Shown piece after piece: positions 22,251 through 32,903 of a stretch of 64,000 bases of DNA. A model generated the notes under the pieces. The model had not been told where the DNA came from, searched no databases, and worked only from the letters and a program-made list of their open reading frames with translations. How positions within the stretch are numbered: the first letter of the stretch is position 1; every line of letters begins with the position of its first letter. Source of the stretch: Branchipolynoe longqiensis (lineage: Eukaryota > Annelida > Polychaeta > Phyllodocida > Polynoidae); NCBI GenBank assembly GCA_030323885.1, contig CM059199.1, positions 34,852,590 to 34,916,589 of the forward strand. The letters run 5' to 3'. A program made the translations under genes and the position numbers.

Positions 22251-22290
22251 TAGATAAAAGATTCACCGTCAGCGGTGAATCTTTTATCTA
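22251..22290. repeat. Solo family-K terminus palindrome
   Basis: TAGATAAAAGATTCACCG, 4-bp spacer TCAG, then its perfect reverse complement: two family-K termini end to end with no interior. Flanks CCATAGGTC and CCATAGGGA match at 7 of 9 positions, as expected for a 9-bp target duplication. Confidence 0.8.
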
Positions 22291-23046
22291 CCATAGGGAT
22301 ATGCCCTACTAATCTTGTAGTTATTAAAGTCGCTGGTTATATATACCTCACCCAGATACAAACGAATCCAGCATCAAAAGCTCTCCAAACATACCTTTGC
22401 TTAGTTTGTTCATTTCATGCCACTGAACATGTGGGAGGAGAGTTGAGGTCTGTGATGTATGAATGACATTTTTTTTTGTAAATATAGTTTATTCATTGAA
22501 TAAAGTCTTTTGTCAGCGCCGTGGCACTGGTCTTCCAGCCATGTGACAATACAGTTATTTACAATATATGCAGCTAGCCCAAATACGCTGAAATAACAAT
22601 ATCAAACATTCAAAAACTTACATATGGTATAGTTTGACAATTCACATACAAAAATAGCAGTTATATGTTGTATTCCTACACACTTGATACATACATGTGT
22701 ATTGATTAGACCTTTACATTACGGAGTGGTTAGGTGCATAGTTTTCCTTCATAGGTTTGTATGCCTACTATGTTGTGAATTGCAAAACAATCATGTTGTT
22801 GGAGTTAACATTTTGAGATGGAGTGAGTGTTAGTAGAATGGTTTGTTTATTCTGTTAGATAGAGTGTGGCTAGCTTATATGGTTATGCTTAAAAGGTTAA
22901 TACCTCAGGTGTGTTTTTTGACTACATGAAGTAGTTTGAGTAAGTAGGTTGTTAGTAATGATGGGATAAACAATGCTTGGAGGATTGTATGTTTCAGTCA
23001 TTTAGTAGTCTAGTACAGACTTTATTAGTGTCTATGTTTGTACAAA
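22291..23046. other. No gene seen
   Basis: AT-rich, no splice-bounded coding sequence. Small repeat GTCAGCGCCGTGGCACTGGTC near 22513 recurs from 17317. Confidence 0.5.
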
Positions 23047-23411
23047 GACCCTATAATACCAAGATAGCTCACTCAGCCCGTACCGTGTAATCAAAATGAT
23101 CAAACCCACCACTTGGTGCGCTGGCTGTTCCCCCGGCTAAACAGATGCCACAATATATGCACAAATGTATATATGAATGTGAAAGCTGTGTGACGATGGC
23201 GACGACGACGACGATGATGTGTGCCTGTTCATAGCAATCCGATAATGATGTGTATTCATGCTTACCCGCCTCATGCATGATATAACCGTATGTGTTTACA
23301 TGTGAAACACCAACCAGCAGCTGGGTCGATCAAACCCACCACAAGGTGGCACCGCAAAATTTACATCACATGGGAGAGATAGGGAGTGAGCCGTCCCAGT
23401 ACCATAGGGCC
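23047..23411 (-). mobile_element. TIR element family D, copy 2
   Basis: GACCCTATAATACCAAGA...GACGGCTCACTCCCTA-type ends as in 10399-10763 but inverted relative to it, with GATCAAACCCACCACTTGGT and ACAAGGTGGCACCGCAAAAT near the termini and a (GACGAC)n tract in the middle. Right end decayed (CCATAGGGCCCCC). Confidence 0.8.
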
Positions 23412-23596
23412 CCCGGTCTATAGCAATACTACCAGACTGATTCACCTTTCCGAATTTGCTAGGCAAATAATTTGTACGGTGGATAACTTGGTTTGTTGGC
23501 AGCAGGCAAAGGAGCGCGTGGGGTGGTGGGAGGGAGCAGGGTGGCCATAGGTGCTTATAATAGATAGCTAATTAAATATGGCGACCTCATCACTAG
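23412..23596. other. Unassigned sequence
   Basis: G-rich GGGGTGGTGGGAGGGAGCAGG tract near 23520-23541. No gene signal. Confidence 0.4.
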
Positions 23597-24615
23597 GCCT
23601 GTAGAAGGGCCTGATTGGCTTGGTGAATTCTTACCAGGTTCTTGAATTCTAGTTGTGTTTGCGCATGTCTAATTCTGACTGGGAGTTCATTCCATAATTT
23701 GCCGCCTTTGTAGATAGGGGCTCTTGTCAGTCTATTTGTGAGTGGTTTAGGAACTTTGAGGAGTGTAGCATCCCCCTACCTGGTAACTCTGGTAGTATGG
23801 TCTATGTAGTTTTCATCCTTGGCTCTGATAATCATAAGAGATAGCAGATGTGCATCTCTCCTTTGGCTCAGGTATGTGATATTAGATCTAGTGTGCATCT
23901 CATTCACTGAGAGAACTTTGCCCCTATATACTGTTCTAAGAGCTCGGTTTTGAGTTCTCTGTAATTTATTTTCTTGTTGTTTTGTTAAAAAGCCATAGAT
24001 TAGATCATTATAATCTATTATTGGCAGTATAGTTTCCTTATACAGTTTTAGCGCTGTGTTCTCACTCATGTAGCATCTTGTTTTTCGAAAGGTTGTCATT
24101 CTCATACCTAGAATTTGGTTCAGCCTCGATAGTTGCTGGTTCGCATTCAGTGTAGAGTCAAGTGTGGTTCCTAAGTATTTGTACGAGTTCACTTCTCTTA
24201 GCGCTGCATTGCCTATACATAGCTCTATATTTTGCGGGTGCGATTTCCTAGATTTTGTTCCAAATATCACATATTCTGATTTTTGTGTGTTTAAGGTAAG
24301 TCTGTTATCAGCACACCAAATATTGACCTTTTTTAACACCTTGTTTACCATAGTAGCTGCCAGAATAATGTTTTTATTGTGCACTGTGAGGACAGCATCA
24401 TCCGCAAAAAATGTGAAATTAGCACTGGTAGACAGCAATGGTAGGTCATTAATAAATATCAGAAAGAGGAGTGGTCCCAAAGTGGAACCTTGGGGTACTC
24501 CTGTTCTGACAGTTCTCGTGGAGGATTCTGTATTATTAATTTTTGTGACTTGTTGTCTATTGTTTAAGTAGTTGGATATGAACCTACATGATCTTTTTCC
24601 CACATCATAGGTGGG
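23597..24615 (-). pseudogene. CR1/Jockey-like LINE reverse transcriptase, 5' truncated
   Basis: Non-LTR reverse transcriptase relic. From 24603 downward the frame reads FISNYLNNRQQVTKIN, TGVPQGSTLGPLLFLIFIND (motif B), FFADDAVL (catalytic motif with FADD in place of the usual YADD), LTLNTQKSEYVIFG, YKYLGTTLD, then the C-terminal TILPIIDYND and RTQNRALR words. An in-frame TAG occurs after YIDHTTRVTR at about 23776; the same frame then continues another 55-60 codons with PLTNRLTRAPIYKGG and GKLWNELPVRIR to a second stop near 23597. The upstream frame is closed by a stop near 24620, so the endonuclease and first RT motifs are missing. Surrounding DNA is repeats. Confidence 0.85.
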
Positions 24616-24649
24616 ATTCCCTCTTCACATGACCTAGAGGGGTTCCCCA

Positions 24650-24880
24650 CACACAGGGGAAGCCATGGCAACTACCGAGATGGCAGCCACAGAAAGCTCT
24701 CAAATAAACTTTTAAAGTCTATTAACCTACATGATTTAATCAATTATTCACACAAAAAGTAGCTGGTTATGATAAATATACATTTGAACTTTATATTTAT
24801 TATTTTAGATTGCAATTTCTAACATTTATTTATCTATATGGTTGTCTAAAAGCGTCAGTGCTGCTGGACTAAATAAAACA
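24650..24880 (+). mobile_element. Diverged family-K interior fragment
   Basis: GAGATGGCAGCCACAGAAAG, TTAAAGTCTATTAACCTACATG, TCACACAAAAAGTAGC and TTAGATTGCAATTTCT parallel the interior of the family-K copies at 16.4-17.0 kb. No termini. Confidence 0.5.
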
Positions 24881-25136
24881 CAACAGAAGCAAGCAATGTC
24901 AGCACCCCCCCCCCCCACATATGTAGTTGCATAAACTGAAAACAGGCAAATGAATGCTTGGAGAGCATTTGTCGGAGTACAGGTCGTCTCTCAGCGACCT
25001 ATAGCTGGTCCCTTTAATATTAATACATAGGTGTGTGAAAAATAGTCCTTATTATTATTTTGGAGGGGGTACATTAGTTGTTTAAGCAGGAGAAATGTCA
25101 GTCGCATACAACTGGTCTTCCTCATTCCACTGCTCC

Positions 25137-25290
25137 TTGCCCTATCCTAGTAATGCTGAGCGTCTGGCTAGGAAGCGACAAGTAGGCCTATACATTTTTA
25201 AGTCATTGGTTTGACTCGACCAGGATTCGATCCCACGATCTACCAACACGGGAGACGGACGCTCTAACTCATTCGGCCATCCCATATTTT
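25137..25290 (-). mobile_element. SINE-A head half
   Basis: Starts mid-element at CCTTGCCCTATCCTAGTAAT and runs through AAGTCATTGGTTTGACTCGA and the box B region GATTCGATCCCACG to the head word ACTCATTCGGCCATCCC. Confidence 0.85.
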
Positions 25291-25504
25291 ACCATAACGA
25301 GCTGGCATTATATGCTTAATAGCCTAGTAATACTAATACAATCTGGCCTAGATCAGCTAGAAGATGATCTAAGTTCTGTAACAGTGTACGTTCAACGAAG
25401 TGGGTATTCGTACGGGACCGTATGAATAGCCAGAAAACTTGTTAGTATGGCACTCCTCTATCATGTCATATCCTATCGTATCCCCATCCCGTCGCCCGAG
25501 GTTA

Positions 25505-25590
25505 TGGCTATGGTTATGGTCAATGGTTAGGGTTGGGGTTGGGGTGGAGTTGGGATTAGGGTTAATGTTAGGGTTCGGGTTAGCTGTAAA
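25505..25590 (+). repeat. Degenerate telomere-like (GGGTTA)n tract
   Basis: GGTTATGG / GGTTAGGG / GGTTGGGG / GATTAGGGTTAATGTTAGGGTTCGGGTTA. Resembles eroded TTAGGG repeats, the common metazoan telomere unit. Confidence 0.7.
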
Positions 25591-25693
25591 CACCGTTTCA
25601 TCTTATGGTAAGTTAAAACAAAAGGAAAACTCCAATTTGATTGTTATTAATTAATGTTAACGCTACATTTTGTCCTGTGTCATGTGTGTGTAA

Positions 25694-26355
25694 AGGCCCT
25701 GTCACATTACGGCGTATGGCGGGAGCGTATTGAAAACCTACGTAAGTCCTGCGAATGCCAGCCTATGATGACCTTTAGTGACCTATCGGGTGTTTTTGAG
25801 CGTATGTGTAACCTATGAGGAGCGTACGAGGAGCGTATGAGAGCGTGCTGTGACATTTTTTGGCGGTTTTGATTGGCATATGGAACCTATGCGTAGCGTA
25901 TGCATAGCGTATGAGCATATGAGTAGCGTATGAGTCAAGATCGATGTCGAGACCTATGGCATACGCTTTGAATACGCTGTGCATACGCTCCCATACGTAA
26001 CTCGTAGGTTATGTGTACGCTACATATGCTAGAGATACGCCGGTGACGCAAGTTGAGCGTATGCGTAACCTACGCCAGCGTACGAGGAGCGTACACCGGC
26101 GTATGAGGAGCATACACCAGCGTATGAGTAGCGTATGAATCATACGCTCCCATAGGTTGAGATTTTTTGAGCATGCACAAAAAAATGGGGACAGACGGAT
26201 TTATGAAAGCGTATGGCGGCGTATGCCTCATAAGCCGGCATCTGGCGGCGTATGAGTAGCGTATGAGTAGTGTATACGGCGTATGCCGACGTATATGACG
26301 TAATGCGCCTACGCCGCCATACGCTCCCACAAAAAACCCTAATGTGACAGCCCCT
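25694..26355. mobile_element. Harbinger-like MITE filled with GCGTATG iterations
   Basis: Flanked by TAA at 25691-25693 and 26356-26358. Left TIR AGGCCCTGTCACATTACGGC, right (reverse complement) AGGGGCTGTCACATTAGGG; both lead into GGGAGCGTATGGCGGCG-like sequence. Inside, the words GCGTATG, GAGCGTATGAG and their complements CATACGC occur more than 25 times. The open frames here, rich in RYAYATH, are translations of the iterated word and not genes. Confidence 0.85.
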
Positions 26356-26358
26356 TAA

Positions 26359-26737
26359 CACAGCAAACAAGAACAGAACATTATTCAAAGCGAAGTTATG
26401 TTAATTTGTTTTCTTTTGGCTTGTTCAATAACGATCGAAAGAGGCACCAAATAAAGCCCATCTACACAATCATACGTTTGACCAAAAACAATATGGAACA
26501 AGGCAATCCATTTGTATTTTTTGCCGCAAATGTTTAATTGCCTGCAGACTGCTTTGGCAATGAACTTCCCCACACCACCTCAACTAAAATTCCTAGCAGT
26601 AGCCTAAACTGAACAAAAGTAAATTTGTATTCAAGTTAGGATATATCTGGGTTCAAGTTTGGAGCCACCCATAACAAGTATTTATAATTCGCTGAAGACA
26701 ACAGTGCTTTCTGACTGACATGTCACCTGGGGTGTAA
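26359..26737. other. No gene seen
   Basis: No recognised feature. Confidence 0.45.
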
Positions 26738-26810
26738 GAGCTATGCCCCCCCACCCAGCAACCCAACATGTGGTTGGGTTGCTGGGGGGGGGGGGGGGTG
26801 GCATAGCTCA
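26738..26810. repeat. Perfect-stem hairpin with C-run/G-run arms
   Basis: Left arm GAGCTATGCCCCCCCACCCA then GCAACCCAAC; loop ATGTG at 26768-26772; right arm GTTGGGTTGCTGG, a G run and GGCATAGCTC. Arms about 30 bp, with the G run longer than the C run. Confidence 0.8.
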
Positions 26811-26934
26811 ACCGGTTAGTGATTCAGTGCTGGGGGAAAGGTCATTGAAAAGGGCACTACCTGCCCTTAGCAGTACATCCCTGGAGCTCACCTGACTGCC
26901 TGCACGGTGATCACGCAGAGCTGTTCTACTGCAT

Positions 26935-27055
26935 CATTCTACTGACACGCCCTTATATGACCTTAGATGCTGACAGGATGTTTGTTTGTTTGTTGTTGTT
27001 TTACGTCCTAGCAACACCTAAGGTCATATCAGGATGTATCGCCCCAACAAGCACA
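26935..27055. mobile_element. Two opposed SINE-A tail fragments
   Basis: TATATGACCTTAGATGCTGACAGG (+ orientation) abuts TTTGTTTGTTGTTGTTTTACGTCC (- orientation), giving a tail-to-tail pair. Confidence 0.75.
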
Positions 27056-28970
27056 ATGCTACTAACACTGCCACTGTTCCTTACATTGCTGGGGTAACTT
27101 ATTTGCATTGACATGTCCTGTCTTTCCTGGACAGAGATTATATTATAACTCAATGACACTCTCACAAACTATTTATCGGAAGAACAACGCAAATGTCAAA
27201 AGCACTGGTCGCTAGCCTTAAAGATAATAATCCTGAACTTTAGAAAAAGAGTGTTAGCATAGCTATAATTATATGTGTGTGTGGGGAGGGGGGGGGGCGT
27301 TCAAAGCAAGCAAGTTTAGCATGTGTTGCCAATGGCAGTAGTTATACTAGAACTAGTAGAATGGCTCTAACATGACTTAAGCAACTTTACTTCGGATCAA
27401 ATATGGCTGGTTATAATTTGCAGAGCTCGAAACATAATCTCTGGGAGTTATTTAGGCCTCGAGTGTGATATGTCGTCAAACTGTCGCTATTTGTATCATT
27501 TAGCACTAATGTTTGTCCTTTGTGATGTATGCTACGGAATATTATAGACTAGGAAAGTAGTGCAAACCCTGTCTTTTAAGGTAAATTTGAAGGTTTTTGA
27601 GTATTACTCCATCCTTCCCACCCCTCTGTGACGTCACAACTATTATTAATAGCCATGGGATACTCAGACTAATAGTCATGGGTTGATCAATCATAACCCA
27701 TTGGGTTCTAGCTCAAATCGGCCATTCTAAGCTTCATTAAGATGTACATAGAATATTCATTTAATGATTACATGGCAAAATCACACAAGCAGATCTTTAA
27801 GTAGGCACCTGTAAATATTGATTATACTACTTTAAATTCTAGTGCTGAGACCACTTGGGGGAAAAACATTTAGAATGTCAAGTGCACCCTTGCGAAAAAG
27901 GAATCAATAGCAGTTTGTAGTAGATAATTATAGACGAAATATTGAGAACTAAAGATTGTCGCTGTTGTCCACATTTCCACTATGAGGTCTATCAGGTTCC
28001 TCTCATCCATCAATACAAATTATGGTCCTCTTCCATCACTGGGCATGTAAGTAATCTAATTTTAGGGGAAGCCCCATTTGTCTTGATATCACATGCGTGG
28101 TCATGCACAACCCTATGCAGGAGACTCCGGAATAACAAAGTTAACCACCTTCTCCTATGTTTTACAGCTCAAAATGAGAGTTGATGATCTATCGCCTGGC
28201 CAAAAAAAGATTCCACATCCTCTTGGCTTTATTACAGATATTAAATGCCATCGTTTTCGTATTTTATCAGTTGATTTTATGTGGTTGATATTTATATTGC
28301 CATGACATGTTCGCATTGCAGTTTTTCTGTGCAATTTTTATACTTATCACAATTATTGCGTTCTCACGTATTATAATGTTTAACATCTAAGCCAGCACAC
28401 CGTAATATCTGGATTTAAATAGACATGTTGGTAAAGGGTTTAATTAAAATGTGTTTCCACTATTTCCATATATATTTGCTCAATAGTGCTGGGCCAACCA
28501 ACCTATGAGGTTTGAGCTCAAATAGCCCATTCTAAGTTTGATCTGTCAGTAAGATGTATATACATATACTATTCATGTAACAAATACATGGTCAAATCAT
28601 GTGACCAGATCTTTAAAATACAATAAATTATACAAAAATTGTCTTTGAATGCAATATGCAATATCAATGTTGTTGCATACTCATTACTAGGGAATACTAA
28701 GTCAATTTAATAGAACCTGTTCCTACCTAATCTTATGGTGTCAGCATTTTTGACATGCATGCCAACATTAAGAAAAATGGGATAGACTATTTTGTTTTCT
28801 GGTTCTTTCAATTTAGACCTACATATGAATACATATTCGATAAAAAAAAAAAAAGACATCTTTTATATTTCTAACTAATAAACATAATATTATGGTGGTG
28901 TGATGAATAATTAACATGATCTTTAAGATGACAGGAGCTACCCATCCTAATGCAGATTAATATCACACTT
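27056..28970. other. No gene seen; one dispersed direct repeat
   Basis: A block of about 120 bp at 27690-27805 (GGGTTCTAGCTCAAATCGG, CCATTCTAAGC, AAGATGTACATAGA, CAGATCTTTAA) recurs at about 28495-28617 (GAGCTCAAATAGCCCATTC, AAGATGTATATACA, CAGATCTTTAA). A (G)n run lies near 27285. A short frame around 28100-28300 has no supporting evidence. Confidence 0.55.
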
Positions 28971-29321
28971 AAAGCTGCATAGTCCGATGAAGATATCAAA
29001 TTTTCAAAACCAAAACAATTATCTAAATTTGATTCTACATATCTAACTTAGATACTGGTGCACTTATTAAACATTTGTCACCACACGAAAAGGAATACTG
29101 AGGCAATTGAATAGAACCTTTACTGCAGAAGCCTATGGGGTCAGAGTTTTGACAAGCTTACCAAAAGCTTGCATTGTTCCACTTCAAATATCTCTAAAGT
29201 TAGCCACTTAAAATAAAAGTTACTTCAAGTGAAAGTAAGGTACATAATAACGATTAACCTAATGTATTTATCTCCGAAAATTTCATAAAACTCAAAACCA
29301 TCGGACTATGCAACTTTAATT
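28971..29321. mobile_element. Family-B MITE, intact, TTAA target
   Basis: Left TTAA-AGCTGCATAGTCCGATG and right CATCGGACTATGCAACT-TTAA. The interior includes AATTATCTAAATTTGATTCT, CCTATGGGGTCAGAGTTTTG and AAATAAAAGTTACTTCAAG, which identify the other copies. Non-coding. Confidence 0.85.
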
Positions 29322-29411
29322 TGGCTGCTGTGCTACACCGCATCGTCTAGTTTTATACATATTAAGAAGTGTATAGGCCTACCCTAATCTTAAGTTAATG
29401 ATATTAAAACA

Positions 29412-29722
29412 TATTTTGGTTGTTGTTTTACGTCATGGCAACATCTAAGGTCATATAAGGACGGGTACCGACTTGTGACAGTGTGCGTTCGTGGTGCAGC
29501 CCCATTCGGAGACAAAGCTGCCGGCACCATGACCTGATACCCCACTCATTCACATTATCCTGATACTGCGCCAACCATCCCTTGCCCTATCCTAATAATG
29601 CCCAGTGCCTGGCTAGGAAAGTATACATTTCTAAGTCATTGGTTTGACATGACCAGGGTTCAAACCCCACGATTGACCAAAACAGGAGAGGGACGATCAA
29701 CTCATTTGGCCATCCCGTCTGG
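29412..29722 (-). mobile_element. SINE-A copy, near full length
   Basis: GTTGTTTTACGTCATGGCAACA tail, ACCGACTTGTGACAGTGTGC, CCTGATACCCCACTCATTC, ACTCATTTGGCCATCCCGTC head. Box B region reads GGGTTCAAACCCC. An internal deletion removes the 'TGACTTTATAGTGCTG' word. Confidence 0.85.
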
Positions 29723-29891
29723 TATAGAAAAGATGTTGAGGATATGTGTGTAGGTCTACAGTTGTAATTTGTACCTATATGCAGCACAGCAACTCCTGTG
29801 ATCAGTGCATACCTGACATACATGTGCTAACAATAAGTCTGTTTCGAGTTCCGCTGGTGCGGCAGGAAGGACTGAACCTGCAACCTAGCAT

Positions 29892-30713
29892 ACCGGTGTA
29901 GCAGGAAATCGCAAACCCTGTAAATCGCAAACCCCCACTTGTGATTTCCTAGGAAATCGCAAACCCCCATGCCATATATGGGCATGGGGGGTTTGCGATT
30001 TCCTAGGAAATCGCATATCCCCCCTGGAGATCGCAAACCCCCCATTCGGCGGCGGCGATTTGTTTACTTTATACGCTGATAGTGCTGCGGCGATAGAAGC
30101 ATATAGTGTGGTGGTGCCACCTGGTGTTGACTGTGAGAACCAATATAGGTTGACTAGTATACGCTGCTAGTGCTGCGGCGTTTGCACCACATATTAGTAA
30201 AATAACGCATTGGTAGGTTGGGTGTTGGAGTTTTACGTCCTGGCAACATCTAAGGTCATATCAGGACGGGCACAATGTATTAGTATACACTCAAAGCTAC
30301 AGGAAAAATCCCGGAAATCCGCGAAATCGCGGAGATCTTTCATCCCTGGATATTACTAGTTATATTTTCGAATCGACGAACGTAAAGTAAACAAATCGCC
30401 GCCGTCGCCAGTATGGAACGCGACGTCGATGCGGCGGCGATTTGTTTACATTACGTTCGGCGATTAATATCGCCGCCAATGCGGTGGTAGCCTTAATAAC
30501 GCTTCGAATTTAGGGTTAATTTAATGAAATTTCACGATTTGAGTATATAATTGTGTTAAATATGGTCGCATTGAATAGATTTGGCCCGAATCGGTCCCAA
30601 AACACAGGGCCAGGGGGGTTTGCGATTTCCAGGGGGGTTTGTGATTTCCTAGTAAATCGCAAACCCCGGGGTGTGCAATTTCCAGGGGTTTGCGATTTAC
30701 TGCCACACCGGGT
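29892..30713. mobile_element. Composite TIR element with iterated AAATCGCAAACCCCC
   Basis: Ends ACCGGTGTAGCAGGAAATCG and (reverse complement of right) ACCCGGTGTGGCAGTAAATCG. At least eight copies of GAAATCGCAAACCCC or its complement crowd both ends. The middle contains a SINE-A tail (about 30217-30275), a hAT-like right end (CGCGGAGATCTTTCATCCCTG at about 30328-30349) and part of the foldback seen at 12630-13025 (30360-30590). Confidence 0.75.
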
Positions 30714-31150
30714 CCATGCGTAAATGGACCTCGCTTAAAAAAACGGAATTGTCTACTCACTAACGGAAGCGTTAATACTTATAAGAGGACTGAAGGCTAG
30801 ACTGTCTATTAGATCGATCGATCGAGCATAGCAACGATTGCATTTATTGAGTCTAGCTAATGAAATCACCCAACCAATTGCAGTCAGTTGGTCATGTCTC
30901 AGAAGCATGGCCTCAGGCTTTGCAATCAGGCGTCGAGGACTTGGCCAGCGGGTAGAATGATTGGGTTACCGCTATAGTGATTGGTGTAGTGCTAAGGAAA
31001 GAAGTGAGGGAACGCAGGTTTAGATTTATTTGAAATAGTGAAGGTATTAACGCCGTTCCCCGTCCGAAACAAAGGGATGGAACCGCGTTCCCACAGCACT
31101 ACGCCATTAGCTATAGCCATTCTTTTTGTGGTGGAGAGTGAAGTTAAACT
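30714..31150. other. No gene seen
   Basis: Includes a GATCGATCGATCGA word near 30812. Nothing else. Confidence 0.45.
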
Positions 31151-31160
31151 AATGAAAATA

Positions 31161-31742
31161 TTATCCAAAATCCACGTCGGTGTTCATAACCACAGTTTTG
31201 ACATTGAATCTTGAATTCACTTGCACCAGTGGCGTTTCCGGCCTCACAAGATGGCGGCCCAGCCGGACGAACCACCGATGCACCGTACACACATTTGCAT
31301 ATCTATTCAGAAAATCTATTTCCTTCACCTCCACGTCCGATTTCTTTTCCTCCAACTGGTCAGAACTGAACTCACACATATTTATGCATTTTGCCAGAGT
31401 AAGATCGGCTGTCAGAAGCATTTTGTTTCTCAAATTAATGTTCCTGACTCCAGCCACCAATCGGTCGCGCAAAAGTGATTCTTCCACCGGCCTATATTCA
31501 TAACCTTTCACTCTGTCTCTGAGGGCTGTGATATACGTGGATATGTTTTCTGTGGCTTGATTATGCAAATTGAAACCGTAGCGTTTTATTATCAAATTTG
31601 ATTTACCGGGACAATATGCTGGAAATGCCTCCACTAGTGGTTCGATCTTGTCTTGCTCAGCAAGTGTGATGGACATGTTAGCGAAAACCTTCTGGTCTTC
31701 TTTATGACTCGCCGGTGTCAGACATCTAGACATCCTATTCAT
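31161..31742 (-). pseudogene. Gag fragment of a Gypsy-type LTR retrotransposon
   Basis: The - strand frame resembles the retrotransposon gag capsid region: a KRYGFNLHNQATENISTYI segment, TALRDRVKGYEY, LLRDRLVAGVRN, then LTLAKCINMCE, matching the order 'F..R.Q...E....Y...L......C.Y', 'RDR.V.G', 'LTL..A...C' known for Gypsy gag. After about residue 140 the frame drifts; a zinc-knuckle-like CQNCGYEH word appears in a different frame near 31190, indicating a frameshift. No protease, RT, integrase or LTRs were found around it, so it is an isolated relic. Confidence 0.75.
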
Positions 31743-32348
31743 GTAATTTATTTTTTACTGTCGTGTAGGCCTACTTTTGGCTCATCAGTGTCACACATCT
31801 ATATATTTTATTCTCACAATTTATACTGTGTACTCACGTTTCCATTGCATTCCTCCTTCTCGCCCCGGTTTGTTGCCGGTCTATGCTGCCTTTATGGTTC
31901 TGTCACTATTACTTTTCCATTACTTCCTATTACTTTTCATTACTTTTTCAACTCCCGATTCTAAAGAAGGGTTTGAGTCAGTGGTCGCCAATATGAAGTT
32001 CCGGTTATTGTAATGTTACAGTGTTTCGTATGTTTCTGCGGTTTGGTATGATTACATTATCGCGCTTCACATATTGTTAGTCTTGTTACTACACCGGGTT
32101 TCATAGATATTATTTAGTAAACCTTCATTAGAATGCCTTCAGTACATGTTAACGTTAGTTACTCCCCCTACTGTAGGTGCATATTTATCACCTCTCTTAT
32201 GACTGCTACTAGCTAGTGCTAGTGACACTCCTACAGAACACACCGAACATACCTGACAACACAGCATCTTAGTAGAGAATCAATGAATCCTTTAATTATC
32301 TTCAGTTTCGTAATATATGGTAGTACAAGAACAACTGCTTGGAGTGTA
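31743..32348. other. No gene seen
   Basis: T-rich sequence with a repeated ATTACTTTTCATTACTT word near 31912-31946. Nothing else recognised. Confidence 0.45.
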
Positions 32349-32903
32349 GAGCCATGTTTACACGGGGAGTTGTAAAGCGAATTAGACAAAGCGATTTATA
32401 TGAAGCGAAGTACTGGCGCGTTTACACCCGGAGCGGTTTAAGGCGGAAATCGATATCTGCGCATGAGCAAGTCCAGACTAACCAGCGCCAGTTTGGGTTT
32501 GTCAACGTCACCACGAGAGAGTGTGGGTTCGACCTAGATATGTATTGATTGAATCGTATTGTTTTGGAACGGTCAAAACTTCTGCTGGGTAGTGAAACCC
32601 TAAAAATAAATGATGAAAAAAATATATGTGCACCTCTAGCCGGTTCATAGACCAAATGATATAATATGCGCTTTTGATCGACTGGAAAGTCAACAAACTA
32701 AGGTCTCGACTGTGCATGCGCGTGAGGTGCTTAAGCTAGTTCGCTTCATATAAACTACCTCGCGAGGCGGTTTATATAAAGCGAATAATATGAATCGATT
32801 CAGCCCTAATCCGCCTCAGAGTCGCGTTTACACGGCGAATGTAAGGCGAACTAGGCAAGGCGCATTATTTGAGGCGTTTTAACTCGCCCATGTAAGCACG
32901 GCT
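32349..32903. mobile_element. TIR element family F, copy 2
   Basis: Ends AGCCATGTTTACACGGG and (reverse complement) AGCCGTGCTTACATGGG. The interior block CGTATTGTTTTGGAACGGTC and CACCTCTAGCCGGTTCATAG is the inverse of 21471-22044. CCTCGCGAGGCGGTTTATAT is a subterminal palindrome. Confidence 0.8.

Noticed and set aside
26070..26388. Overlapping open frames rich in RYAYATH/YAPRT words
   Set aside because: They are translations of the iterated GCGTATG word inside a TIR element; no codon bias or independent support.
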